DNA of 64,000 bases. It comes from Colias croceus. Lineage: Eukaryota; Arthropoda; Insecta; Lepidoptera; Pieridae. Location of the stretch: contig NC_059543.1 of NCBI RefSeq assembly GCF_905220415.1, forward strand, positions 4,216,001 through 4,280,000. The letters are read 5' to 3'. Positions 1-11,171 of this stretch are shown here, piece after piece. Below the pieces are notes generated by a model. It ran no database searches. It saw only the letters and a program-made list of their open reading frames with translations, and was not told the DNA's origin. A program made the translations under genes and the position numbers. Numbering within the stretch: the first letter of the stretch is position 1; every line of letters starts with the position of its first letter.

Positions 1-748
1 TTAAATTGGTATAGAATTGACTAATAAATATTAATCTAACTTCAATAATTTGAGCATTTAATTTATTTTCTTTATAGAATAATTATTTATAGTAATATTG
101 CAATAAAAAACAATTTAAATACACGCTTTTTATTTCACATCTCCGCTTTGTACACAAAATATTTATAGAATACAAAGTAAACAGAGCTTTAAACCATACA
201 ATTGAAAACAACACAAAATATGAACAAATTAAAATATTTTTTTGAAACAAAAAACATTCACAAACATGTAAAACATTCCAATAATAATTTATATCTTCCG
301 TTCTGTCCGCTTTTCTAATTATAGTAACATTTATTTTACTGGCTTGATAAGGGTGCTTTTACACCAATAATGTATGAGGATGTGAAAACAGGGATGTATT
401 TGTAAATAACTAATAGTATAGCCAGGGGGTTTCACTACAAAGTATAGGTATGTTTCGCGCCGTTGCCGACTGAGTTGGCAGTCGAGCTCGGGTTGCCTGC
501 CACTCGCCGCTCGCGCGCTCACTGAGTTGGTCGCGTGACGTGTGTTCGCGTACCTATGATAAATCGGCGGCGAGTACCAACCCTAAGCTATTATTGGCTA
601 TGTGCGAAGTGGGTGGTGGGGAACGGCAAATCGACCGTAGCGCATGACGTGGCAGAAATGTGAATTATTTCTGGGCTGTCACGTGTCAAATTGCTTTATT
701 TTCTTAACTTCCTTTATAATTTTAAGTAAAAACGTAAAAATTAGCGAT
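1..748. other. AT-rich intergenic DNA with a GC-rich island
   Basis: No credible gene is seen. Positions about 455-625 are much richer in G+C than their surroundings and contain two copies of CTGAGTTGG (470-478 and 522-530). The island lies just upstream of the THAP fragment at 749 and could be its promoter, but I found no initiator plus DPE pair with correct spacing. Confidence 0.5.
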
Positions 749-914
749 ATGGGTCATAGTACATGCTGTGTCGTAAATTGTAAAAACAATGAGAAAAACA
801 GTTCCTGCAAGTTTAATTTGTTTCCAACATCAAAGTGGACATTACAGCAAAGACAAAAATGGATAGCTGCTGTGAAGAGAAAAAATTATTTTTCACGAGG
901 AAGAAAATCGCTAA
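749..914 (+). CDS. THAP-like zinc finger, N-terminal exon (partial or relic)
   Basis: Reading from ATG 749 gives a peptide that starts MGHSTCCVVNCKNN and continues with a LFP motif and a QKWIAAVKR stretch. This is the order of the front half of a THAP (C2CH) DNA-binding domain: paired cysteines, an F/FP motif, then the conserved Trp with Ala and Arg. The open frame runs to 964, but a GTATAA donor at 915 would end the exon at 914 in phase 1. I could not find the C-x2-H half or the AVP motif downstream before the MetAP1 gene. The locus may be a relic, or exon 1 of a gene with distant exons. An in-frame ATG also exists at 644, but the peptide before 749 is not THAP-like. THAP proteins are usually sequence-specific nuclear DNA-binding proteins; no function is claimed here. 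Confidence 0.5.
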
Positions 915-2098
915 GTATAATATACACACTCACTTTTTACACTATTTTTTTTCAATTTCGTTGAAAAACTAGTCGAAAATCAATATCACAAAAATATCAT
1001 CTAGTTGACATGATTTGACAGATGACAAATCCTGAATAGTTGCGGCCACTAGGGGCGCTGTCATCGCGCACACAACGAATAGCTATACAGCTAGTATTTA
1101 TTTATGCCTAAAGTTGACTTTTGCGAGGGAGTGAACCTTCTGTACGTAGTACTATTATTTATATTCTGTGGTATAGCTTCAAACTTCGAACTAAATGAAA
1201 CAATGTGATAGGTTATTTACAAACACATTATCGCTATACATCCTCGCATATTATTGATGGAAAAGCACCCTAAGGCATACAACTATTATAAAAAAGTCTA
1301 TAAGATTACGCTCAACAGTTAAAAAATGTAAAAACTCTTATTATCAAGTCACTGGGCTTTAAGTTATTGCTTCCTATCACAAATTGAATAATAATTATTG
1401 GTATTTGAGACATTGGCTTCTATTACCATGAGTATTGAGTAATTTTATTTTAGTGTCATATAGGTATCGAGATATGTGTGGAAGTTATTTCTTTCTTAAA
1501 TATTGCTGGTTTTTTAATAAATATAATTATTTATAAAAAAAAATCATTTGTTTAATTTGTGACAACAAATATATTATGAGAACGTAAGGCAAAATAATGT
1601 TTAAATATATGACATATTAGAATAACTTTCTTTTTTATTATAATTTGTAATTCTATGCAGGTCTTTGCACTTACAGTTTACTAAATTAATATATTATGGA
1701 CCATTTGTCTGTTTATATGTATTATGCAAGGTCTCTAATTCTAAATATTAAACAGAAACAGCAATAGGGTCTACAAAACAAATAGATTTAATGTTGCATT
1801 ATGCATTCCTAAATGGTTGGACCCTGATGCTTGATTGTTTAGTTGAGTGTTTCAGCATTTGAATTAATTTTCCCATTAACAATCTGTACAAAAATAATAA
1901 AACATAAAACACAAAAACATTTGCATGTGATAAATTAATATCGTGATCATGAGAATTTGCAGCATTTTTTAACATGATAGAAATCAAAGAAAAACTAACC
2001 AACCAGCTGAAACAATCACTATAATCCACCGGGACATAACCATTCAAGTGTTTGTATATTGTTTTCCTAGTACAGCATTCACAAACAAAACGCTAGCG
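915..2098. other. Intergenic stretch with no recognised gene
   Basis: AT-rich DNA. Short open frames here look random. The right part, up to 2098, should include the 3' untranslated region of the minus-strand MetAP1 gene. A possible variant poly(A) signal for that strand (ATTAAA) lies at about 1787-1792. Confidence 0.4.
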
Positions 2099-4962
2099 CT
2101 ACTTAAGTTTTTCCAATTGATCCATGAACCAAGGCCGGCCGGACGCTCGCTGCGTGAGTATGTCACAACCAGTTTCAGTCACTAGAAGTGTTTGTTCAAA
2201 CTGAAAATTAATAAAAAAGTATAATTTATTTCTTATAATAGGAATAAGTTGGTTAAAATGACTACACTTTTTAATAGAATAAGGGCCGATTTTTCAATGC
2301 TTGGATAAAACTTATCCGTCCAATAAAGTATTACACAATAATCTGCCAAATACGGGCAATTAGAATACGTTTTTAAAATGGTAGTTTTATACATTATTCG
2401 ACGAATAAGTTTTAACCAAGGATTGAAAAATCAGCCCTTAATAAACAAACGGTCTGCGTACATTTGTAATAAATTGATGACATTTATTTGTCAAGTTATT
2501 TGAACATGAAGTTAACAGACAAATAATAATAGAATACCATTTAATCCAGAAAATTTGTAAAAAAAAATAATGTCAACCATTGAAATAAACACAGACACAA
2601 AAGAGACAGAATCTATACATACAATAATATTGGGTGTGTGATCTACAATTTATATCAAAACCCAAAATATAGTTTTAGAATGTTTGTCTGTTTCTCTGTA
2701 TGAATGTCCAAGCTAAACTCAAAAAGTACTGCAAGTATTCACTTCCTTGGTACAGAGATAGCTTAAGACCTAAGAAAAGACCCGGAAATCCGACGGGAAC
2801 GGAAACTATGGGGGATTTTCTATGACTACACAGGCGAAGCCGCGGGCGGAAACCTAGTATGTATTGAAATGGTAAGAAACTCACTTGAGCTGATCTCGAG
2901 CCGTCAGCAGTGACTGCAGTCCACTGGTCCGGCCACTGCTCATCTCGCCAGCCACCCTCGTTGATCATCGGCTCTATTGTGAAGCAATGTCCCGGCTTCA
3001 TCACACCAACTGCCTTGTTTTCTGTAATGTGATTTGGATTTAATAGATTCAGTGTAGCATAATTTGTGTTTTAAATAATATATTATAAAGAAAACTTTAA
3101 CAAATAAAATATAAATTATTTAAATGGGAATAACTTGTGCAATTATTTTTTGATTTCAAGCAATAAAATCTGTTTGGTAAAACTCTTACTCCTACATTAA
3201 TAAAATAACAATAATCATGAATTTAATTAGCACGTAAAGATTTAACAAAAATTTGAAGTGTGATATTTTAGTTTGTAAAGATAAAATGATTAAATTAACG
3301 TATAAATATTTTCTTACTAGCATAATGAGGAACATTTGGCGCTGTATGGAATAGCCTATGTATTCCATGACCACAGTATGACCTTACTACACTGAGTCCG
3401 TTTGCCTGTGCATGTTTCTGTATCACGTTTCCAATCTCCCTGTACTTCTCTCCCGGTTTAACGATAGCTATCGCCTTTTGCAAGCATTCATATGTGACCT
3501 GAACTAATTTTTGAGAGGATTCTGGAACGTTACCAACAAAGAAAGTCTCATTCAGATCACCGTGGAAGCCCCTGTGATAGACAGTTACATCTACATTGCA
3601 AAGATCACCGTCCTGCAATAAACAAGATGATCATGTATAAGATAAAAGGAGTTATTTATAGTTACTGGACAATTTATTTTAAGTAATTAAATTAAAATAC
3701 TAGCTGGAATCGGCGGCATTCTCGAGGCACCCACGCAAAAAAAACTATGTGCTAATCCATACTATGATATTCCTATGTACCAAATCGCATACATACCTGA
3801 TCAGACATATTTTCGTGAAAGAGTTAAAAACAATTGTACAGACTTGCTTTCGTAAAATTTGCCGGGAAAGCCAATAAAGTGTATAGAAATAACATAGGAA
3901 AATTTTCAATGTATGAATAATGTTAGTTTATAAATTAATCCTTTCCAAGTAACCATTTCAAATATTATTTTTTTAATGACTTATATCAATAAGGTAAACA
4001 TCATTAAATAATATACTGTTATAAAAATACCTGCAACGGACGGGTGTCTGGGATACCATGACATATAACCTCATTAACAGATGTGCAACAACTGTTCGGA
4101 AAATTGTGATAGTTCAAAGGGCTGGGATAACATTCCCGTTCAATGCACGCTTCGTGAACCACTCTGTCTATTTCATCTGTAGTCACTCCTACACCACACG
4201 CCCTGAAAAATTATTTCATTAAAGTAAGGTTGACTATTTTTACATTTCAGGAACAATTTAATGAAAACACAAAACCAAGATATGTTTTACAAAGATAAAA
4301 TATATTGGCATATTAGTCTAAATAATCTGTTATCATTAAAAGTATTTCATGATGGTATAGCTTTTTTTATATTTAAATACACACAAATTTTCTAAGACAA
4401 TTTAAAGATTATGTTACAAGTATTGTAAATTTCCCTTAGAAGAATAATTTGTAGTGCTACTAACTTGGCTGCTTCATCAAGCACTTCTCTTCCAAGGCGG
4501 CAGGCAACCCTCATGCCTTCTATTTCTTCGTCATCTAACACCTTTATTTGGCCAGACCCTTTAGCAGCGTTTTCCGATGCTGGAAATCCCGTTGGATGGT
4601 CGGCATAATCCGGGCGGCCGATGTTTGGCGGCACAGTACGCTTAGGTCCAGGTGGGTATGGCCTCAGCTTCCCCGTAAACGGATAAGACGGCCAAGGATT
4701 ATATTCTCCGTTAGATGCATCTGTATTTTCACCTTCTACAACAAAGTATCAATGAATTGAACTTCAGTGCTAGTCACCGAAACATAACCTATAAACACTC
4801 ACTCGCTAAAGTATGGATGATTTTGTGAGTCTTCCATGATTTTTTGAAACAGTCTTGGTTGCAGAAAAAGGACCCTTGTATCCCTAATTTCACGCAAGTA
4901 GGACATTGTAGCTGTGCATTCGAAGTACAGCCAGGCGTTTCACACATTCCAATTGAAGCCAT
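2099..4962 (-). CDS. MetAP1: Methionine aminopeptidase 1, six exons, complete
   Basis: Cytosolic metalloprotease that removes the initiator Met from nascent proteins. Exons on the minus strand: 4962-4803, 4735-4465, 4202-4031, 3612-3318, 3021-2885, 2200-2099. All introns are GT-AG and the coding length is 1137 nt, giving 378 aa (human MetAP1 has 386). Residues about 8-50 form the N-terminal zinc-finger region ([18 protein letters not shown]) that in this family docks on the ribosome. The C-terminal pita-bread catalytic domain keeps all five metal ligands: Asp209, Asp220, His283, Glu316 and Glu347, each exactly 20 below the human numbering. It also keeps catalytic His192 in VICHGIPD. No frame damage is seen, so the gene should be functional. 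Intron 5 carries a Helitron-like end (about 2744-2852). The start codon opens the zinc-finger exon with no better upstream candidate. A THAP gene lies head-to-head with it (candidate TSS 5515). Confidence 0.95.
2744..2852 (+). mobile_element. Helitron-like 3' end in MetAP1 intron 5
   Basis: The segment ends GCGAAGCCGCGGGCGG...CCTAG followed by T. It resembles the other short elements in this window that end in CTAG before a T (39784, 48906, 53729, 61823). It lies wholly within MetAP1 intron 5 and does not disturb the exons. Confidence 0.45.
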
Positions 4963-5512
4963 TTTTCTTAACTTAATTGATGGATAAATATTATATTATT
5001 ACAAAAATAACTAATCTGTGAATCTGTGAAACAACTCTTGAGTTGTGAGTGGTGACAATTGACATTGACATTTGACAAAGGTACTAAAAATAGATTATAC
5101 ATCAAAATATAGGTAATAATTAATGTCCAAATTACAAAAGATAATATTGTCGATCGATAAGTACCTAAAAATATAGTTTCAAATTATATATTACAACAAG
5201 TAGTAGTAACTTGAAAAGGGTATGTACATTTTTTTTGTCGATCGAGCTCAGGAAAGGTGGTCGGATCTCAATTCAACTGTACCCAATTAAAATTATATTA
5301 TTGGACTACATTAGTCAGTTCGCTAATTACAATTTGAATTAAAATACCACATTAAACTAGTATTTATTGGAACACCACAGCACTAAACCACAGCACTTAA
5401 CGCACCTTGCGTTTTAAAAGAGTTATAAAAGTAATACAGCAAGAAGAAAGACCTTTTATTCTACACGTTTCAGAATGGCAATACCAAGGTCAGGTAAATG
5501 CCAGAATCGCTG

Positions 5513-5546
5513 TCAGTCGGGCACGCTCTCGCGCCGAGTGAAGTTC
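5513..5546 (+). promoter_or_regulatory. Inr + DPE core promoter of the THAP gene
   Basis: TCAGT (arthropod initiator) lies at 5513-5517 with A+1 at 5515. AGTTC at 5542-5546 matches the downstream promoter element RGWYV at exactly +28 to +32. The start codon at 5592 gives a 77-nt leader. The region is locally GC-rich. The two elements and their spacing are seen directly; use as a promoter is inferred. Confidence 0.55.
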
Positions 5547-5591
5547 GCTAGGTACTACGTTTTAATATTTTATTAAGTGTAATGGAACAAA

Positions 5592-6897
5592 ATGCCTTCC
5601 TGTGTTTTTAGGTGGTGCAAAAACTACACGGCTTCTGTAAGAAACAAGAAAAACGTATCATTTCATACGTAAGCACATTGTTTATTAATACTTACAAGAG
5701 ATGTAATGATGAAATAATGTATCTATTTAATATTATATTTGAAAGGTGTTGATACGAGCGACAGTGAGTGAAATAATATAATCTTAGCTGTTATAATATT
5801 ATAATATTTATCTTTTTTTTATGCGTGAGAGAGAAAGAGAAAGTAAGGCGCGGCTGAAGGAAAACCAACAGCCTGCTACATGTGAAAATACAAAATAACC
5901 ATGCAATGTATCATGTTACCACCGCAACACGTCAGATACAAGTATTGTAATAACCACAAGTGATAACTGCGTTAAAAACAACCGACTTCAAACTTGCACT
6001 TGCAAAATTTACAAATACCTACAGACAAAAATGCTCATAAAATAAAAACTACTGGGTCTATTCGAATAAAATTTTTTTAACCGACTTCAAAAAAAAGGAG
6101 GAGGTTATCAATACGACCGGTATATTTTTTTTTTTTTTTTTATGTATGTACACCGATTACTCCGAGGTTTCTGAACCGATTTACGTGATTCTTTTTTTGT
6201 TCGATGCGGGATGGTGTCGAATTGGTCCCATAAAAATTTTATTCGAATAGACCCAGTAGTTTTTATTTTATGAGCATTTTTGTCTGTAGGTATTTGTAAA
6301 TTTTGCAAGTGCAAGTTTGAATTACCCATATTAGGGAAAATACCCATATTAGGGAATATACCCATATTTAGGGAAAATTTCAGAATTTTTTTGACGTGAC
6401 AACGTCTTATAATTCGATAGAGCCGGCTGCACGCACGAAAAAACATGACTCATGCGGCGTTACCTCGCTCTGAGGCGTTCCATGTGGCTTGAAGTGCAAG
6501 CGAGAGCGCGGAACGAGCGACAAAGAAGCACAATCGTTGTCACGTTCAGCCGTAGAAATAGGAAACTGTCTACGCATTCAGCTATTTTTTTTTCTAAGAT
6601 TAACGATAAAGATTTCACAGGAATATTGTTCATACTCACTAATATAAATTTATAAAGTAAATAGGTAGTTACTAACAATATTACTTATCATTTGCTTAAA
6701 TCTATTTCAGTTTACCCAAGTATGGTCCAATGAAAGACACATGGTTAAATGTAATTAGGAATCAAAGAAGTGAAGATGATTGGATGCCAACTATTTATTC
6801 TACAGTATGTTCCGAACATTTTCTGTCATCTGATTTTATAACTACACAAAAGAATAATATGCGAAGACTGAAAAAAAATGCGGTACCTGTGATCAAG
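5592..6897 (+). CDS. THAP-domain protein, first two exons (3' part not found)
   Basis: Exon 1 is 5592-5668 (MPSCVFRWCKNYT...) and exon 2 is 6711-6897, joined in phase 2 by a GT-AG intron. The join is 264 nt, or 88 codons, and rebuilds a full THAP domain. Zinc ligands are Cys4, Cys9, Cys59 and His62. Pro28, Trp37, Trp50 and Phe63 are at conserved places, and the AVP box is at 83-85. A donor (GTAAAT) at 6898 shows that the protein continues, but I found no convincing downstream exon before 13 kb. Either exons are missed or the gene is truncated. The intron position and the spacing C4, C9, W37, W50, C59, H62 are identical to the complete THAP gene at 13655, so the two are paralogues. The intron carries a fold-back repeat (5963-6321) and a short tandem repeat. 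THAP domains bind DNA through C2CH zinc coordination; the target is unknown. Confidence 0.75.
5963..6321. repeat. Fold-back pair of the AACCGACTTCAAA repeat family
   Basis: A reversed partial copy (about 5963-6077) is followed directly by a forward copy (6079-6321). The last about 100 nt of the forward copy are the near-perfect reverse complement of the first arm. Full-length relatives lie at 33738 and 59644 and show terminal inverted repeats AACCGACTTCAAA / TTTGAAGTCGGTT. The pair lies in the intron of the THAP gene and would fold into a long hairpin in its pre-mRNA. Confidence 0.75.
6321..6384. repeat. Short tandem repeat, unit TACCCATATTAGGGAAAA
   Basis: Three imperfect units of about 18-20 nt, each containing CCCATATTAGGG or CCCATATTTAGGG. 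They start where the preceding AACCGACTTCAAA family copy loses its right terminus. Confidence 0.7.
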
Positions 6898-7392
6898 GTA
6901 AATACCTACACAATACTCCATTTTATTATATTATATTATATACATTATTGCTTATTGATTAATTAAAAAGTACCTTGGATTGACCTGGGGCCTTAGACAA
7001 AGTAACAATTACAAAACGATAACGAAGTTAGAAATCGCAAAAATGTATGGGATTGACCAATGAATAAGGAATCACATGGAAGTGACATACCTACAAAAAA
7101 AGTGTGGCCGGCGCCATATTGCTTGTAACAAAACATGGCGGTGTTTAGTGCCGAGAATATATCGATAAACATTATTATATTTATCGATATAAAAATAATA
7201 TTAATATATTTTTTTTTAATATATACTTCTTTTGGCGCGTAACTTCTAACGCGTGTACATAAACACACACTCTTTTTTATTTATTTTAACTTTATTGTAC
7301 AAAACATAGAAGTAAAATTACAAATGGAAAAAATGACAATGCCAATTAATAAAATTAAGTATGACGATGGCTGCTCGTGACGGTAACACCTA

Positions 7393-7449
7393 TACAGGGT
7401 TACTTGTAAAACACCAGCAACCTCGCAGGACAAGATAGCTAACCCTGTA
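7393..7449. repeat. Tiny MITE with TACAGGGTTA termini
   Basis: 57 bp bounded by TACAGGGTTA and TAACCCTGTA, flanked by TA on both sides. This is the pattern of Tc1/mariner-type non-autonomous elements. A 401-bp element with the same ends lies at 42175-42575, and its left 45 nt recur at about 60909. Confidence 0.65.
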
Positions 7450-7681
7450 TAATTTGATAAATCTAGTTCAATTTTGACTTCGATATAAGGATTACGGTAG
7501 ACTTACAATTTGGTAATTTCAGTTTTGAGGAATGTAATATAATGAAACAACATATAATATATACTAATATAGGTATATAATAGTATTTTATTACGATGAA
7601 CAACACAATATACAGTAATTGTATTTATTTATTTATAAATAATAGACAAAAAAAAACAATAATATATAATAATAGAGAAAA

Positions 7682-8558
7682 TTATAGAGCTAAACTATTT
7701 TGTGCAGCCTGGAATGCACTCGGATACACTCTGTTCATTTTTGAGTTCGGGATTTGAGGCTCAACTGGTACCTGGAAATGAAATGTCACAGTTTACATTA
7801 ACTAGCATTGTTCACTTTACATTTAAACTAAAATGCAATACATTTTAATTAAAAGGGCAATGCTGATGGTTTGAAATTAATATCAACATTAGGGCTTACA
7901 ATAGCGGAACTTGAATTTATATTTTTGGTTTTATGGCATTGAAATGCTTTATAAATATAAATTTATAAAGAATAGAAAAATAACTTAAAACACCCCATGT
8001 ATTTAAAGTAAATTGCACTTTCCCTCAGTCAATAACATTTCAACAACCAAATATCACCCAAGTTTGTACTCAAAAAATCATATAAAACCATCTCAGTTTG
8101 TTCACAGGCCTCCTTCAGAATAGGAGAAACGTTAGATTATAAATGACAGCCCTAAATCTAAATAAAAAGATCAAAAGTAAATTGGAAGACATCACGTGTC
8201 TACAGATAAAAACCTCACCCTGTGTGAATGCAGCGGCAGACATACTGGTATAGCATCATCATGCAGACTAATCACATCCATTGTTCTATTGAAAGCACTT
8301 TCGGGTAAATGTAGGGAACATACTATGATATTATATCCTTTACATTTGGCTTGATATTTTCAGTTTCAATTGCTTCTAACCATTCTCCTTTTCTATTTTC
8401 ACTTCTTGCACACCCCGGACACTCCATACAAAATTATAGTTTTGACAGTCACACTGTAGAGACTGCAAATGTGTGTGTAAACTCTTTATGGTTGGCACAT
8501 TTGTGACTAGCGTAAAAATTCGCGTTTTTCTGATGAAATACATCCGTAAACAGCACAA
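7682..8558 (-). pseudogene. Degenerate THAP-domain gene (minus strand)
   Basis: Three THAP pieces lie in order on the minus strand. The first, from 8558, is MVRYCAVYGC (paired Cys). The second, about 8395-8340, is GEWLEAIETENIKPN (Trp/Ala helix). The third, about 8333-8219, contains VCSLH (C-x2-H) and DAIPV (AVP-like box), and ends at an AGG|GTGAGG donor. A 90-nt terminal exon at 7771-7682, after a CAG acceptor, continues in phase 0 (starts VPVEPQ, ends SLAL and a TAA). TTTATTTATT at about 7624 offers a poly(A) signal on this strand. The first and second pieces, and the second and third, are in different frames, with stops between, and I could not find introns of workable size to repair this. 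It is therefore a decayed gene, or one with exon borders I failed to resolve. Confidence 0.45.
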
Positions 8559-8719
8559 TATCTAACCATTTTCTACGAAAAACGATAATCACAAATCCAA
8601 AATAATAAAATTGCTTTAAGTCAATTTGATTAATGTTGTCAATCTTCGTTGCGTTTCGTCTAAAGACGTCGTTGGTATCGTCCTTGCGGGGAAATGGGTA
8701 CCATAACATGTCTGATTGT

Positions 8720-9690
8720 GCGGGGTGAGGTAAGTGTTTAATTTTGGCGGGAGGCGGAGAGTGTCCGTTCTGTAGCGTTTAGCTACTATTATGTATTCTG
8801 TGCTTCTTGGTAACCTTCAAAAAATGAATTTTTAGGTTATTATAATTTTAGTCCTGACCTGACTTATTTATAAATACATTTTTAAAGTACCTACTATAAA
8901 AGCGATTAATCTTACTTAAGTTAAAATTCATATTAGGTAAATTTAAGTGTTTTATTTTTCCTTCTGCTGCTCTTGGCAAAATTAATTTGTTATTTAGGAA
9001 GTGTATTCACCAAAGCAACTATTCTTAAGATTAATGACACAGCCTTGGGAGACGCACGTCTTCATCGAACATTTTGCTGATGTCGATATTATAAGTCATC
9101 ACTAGCACCCAAATTCATTATTTTACTAGAACGAAAATATACAAAATAAAGCTATATTTGGTAACAATTTTACACTGAACATAGTCTGTGAATACTCCTC
9201 AATTCAATATACATGAAAATAAGTAAATCAGCAAAGTAATAACTAATATTTCAGTCAAAACGTATACATACCGGTGCAAAGACAAACTTTTCTAGTTTTC
9301 ATTCTTTCTGGAGCCACATCCCACAATACTGCGCTTTGGTATTATGCCACTATTTGTCCTTGACCACTCTATATGTTTTAGACACAAATGTTTGTCACAA
9401 TCACAAAAATATTCAATATTTTTCAATGTTTACTACGGAGCAATGACAGAGCATGCACATCATAATAACGAGAAGCGAGAACACAAAATGGCGCCCGGCC
9501 ACAGTAGGTATTTGAGCTAACTTCAAATGTCAAACGGTATAGAATTAGCACTGACTGACGTATAGTCATATATTTTCACTTAGCAGAATATTTATTAGTT
9601 AGAAAGAGACAGTATTCGTTTTATTATTTCGGTATCGAAATGCATGATATTTGTATAATCAGTTGTTTGTATAGAACATTATGCCCTGTC
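8720..9690. other. Intergenic stretch without a recognised feature
   Basis: AT-rich DNA. I see no spliced coding pattern, RNA gene or element ends. Confidence 0.4.
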
Positions 9691-9701
9691 CATAGGATTC
9701 C

Positions 9702-10197
9702 TTAAAGGCCCCAGTACACAATGGCCCATGCTGATCCATTGCAGGCAATGCACAACTGGAGGCCACGATCAATTGCTGTTCACACAATGGCCCATGTCTC
9801 ATTGCTGCCTGGCAAGCCACTTGCGATGGACGTACAGGGCTCAGATTGATATAAATCAATAAACCTGAAAGTTTCTTCATTGCTCCACGATACTAACATT
9901 TTAGGCGATCAAATACTATATTTTAATATAAAAATAAAATTCTAGTTCTAGTACGCAACAAAAAAGTGCTCTAATCCGGTCAGCGGTCGGTTACGAACTA
10001 AACAATGGCCCATTGTGTGAACACCGCAGGCCACGCTACGCCACGATTCCTTTGAAGTGTGCCCAAAAAACCGACAACTCCCCGATTGCACGCCACGACA
10101 GACCATTGCCCGCCATCATATACCATTGCCCCGTGTACACAATGGCAATGGCCTGCAATGGATCAGCATGGGCCATTGTGTACTAGGGGCTTAAAGG
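9702..10197. repeat. MITE with TTAA target site duplication
   Basis: The outer arms are inverted copies: the left arm reads from AGGCCCCAGTACACAATGG and its complement ends at about 10193. TTAA borders both ends (starting about 9702, and 10194). The interior repeats the words ATGGCCCA and CCATTG many times on both strands. TTAA duplication suggests a piggyBac-type transposase mobilised it; no coding capacity is seen. Confidence 0.65.
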
Positions 10198-10808
10198 CCC
10201 TACTCACGGTTCAACACAACCCACAATCTGCTGACACAATTTGTTGAAGTCGCGATTGAGCGTTCTCTACTCACGATTCATCCAACCCTCAATCTGCTGA
10301 TACAATTTCATTCCGCGATTGCTTGCCACAACGTGTGCACGTCACGTTGATACCTGGCCTGATGCTAAACCTCAACGCAATAATACGCATTATTAATGGA
10401 TATACTAATTTATGAAATATAAGATAATTATCTTTGTAAAGCTTGTATTTTTTCCAATTTTATTGATAGATTTCAAGGGCTATAAAGTATAAACGGCTAT
10501 AAAATATAAACATCTTCCTCAAATATGTAAAAATGTCTTTCCCGCGTTTATCTCAAAACCGCCATTTTGCGATTACTGCGCAGCGCGATTGAGCCGAGAT
10601 TGGAGCAATCACAATACTCACGATTCAACACGCACACAATCTGCTGAGACAATTTGTCGGGTTGCTTCCGCGCCGATCCAATTCGCAACATGTTGGGTTA
10701 CGCCCCCAACGTGCCCTCAACTATACTATTCACGACACAATCTGTCAGCTCACTGCAGATTGTGTCAACAGATTGTTACTGAAATTGAATCGTGAGTAGG
10801 CTACTTTA
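10194..10808. repeat. Second MITE abutting the first at the same TTAA
   Basis: The left end begins TTAAAGGCCCTACTCACG and the right end is its approximate complement (CGTGAGTAGGCTACTTTA, about 10790-10807). The interior carries repeated ACAATCTGCTGACACAATTTG words in both orientations. It starts at the same TTAA that ends the preceding element. Confidence 0.55.
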
Positions 10809-11171
10809 GTCATTGGGATTGACATACGCCGCGTTAGATCACGTGGTCTATCTAATGTCAATCCCATACATTTTTGCGATTCTCTTGTAACAGATTTATG
10901 CATAATGCCTGCGATTATAGAAGATAATGCCTGGGGAAGCCCCTTTCCCCACTGGGGCACAGGATAATACGAACACAACATTCAGCAAGTTTACTAATGC
11001 ACGCATACATTACGTGCATAAAAATAATCCACATTTAAAATTACAGACGACAAAAAAGGAATAACTAGGTTCTTAAACTTATTCAAGGAAATGTTACGTA
11101 ATTCACAAACTGAATCAAAATAATACTATAAGAGCGTATTTAAATACGCTCAAAAATCAATACATAACAAT

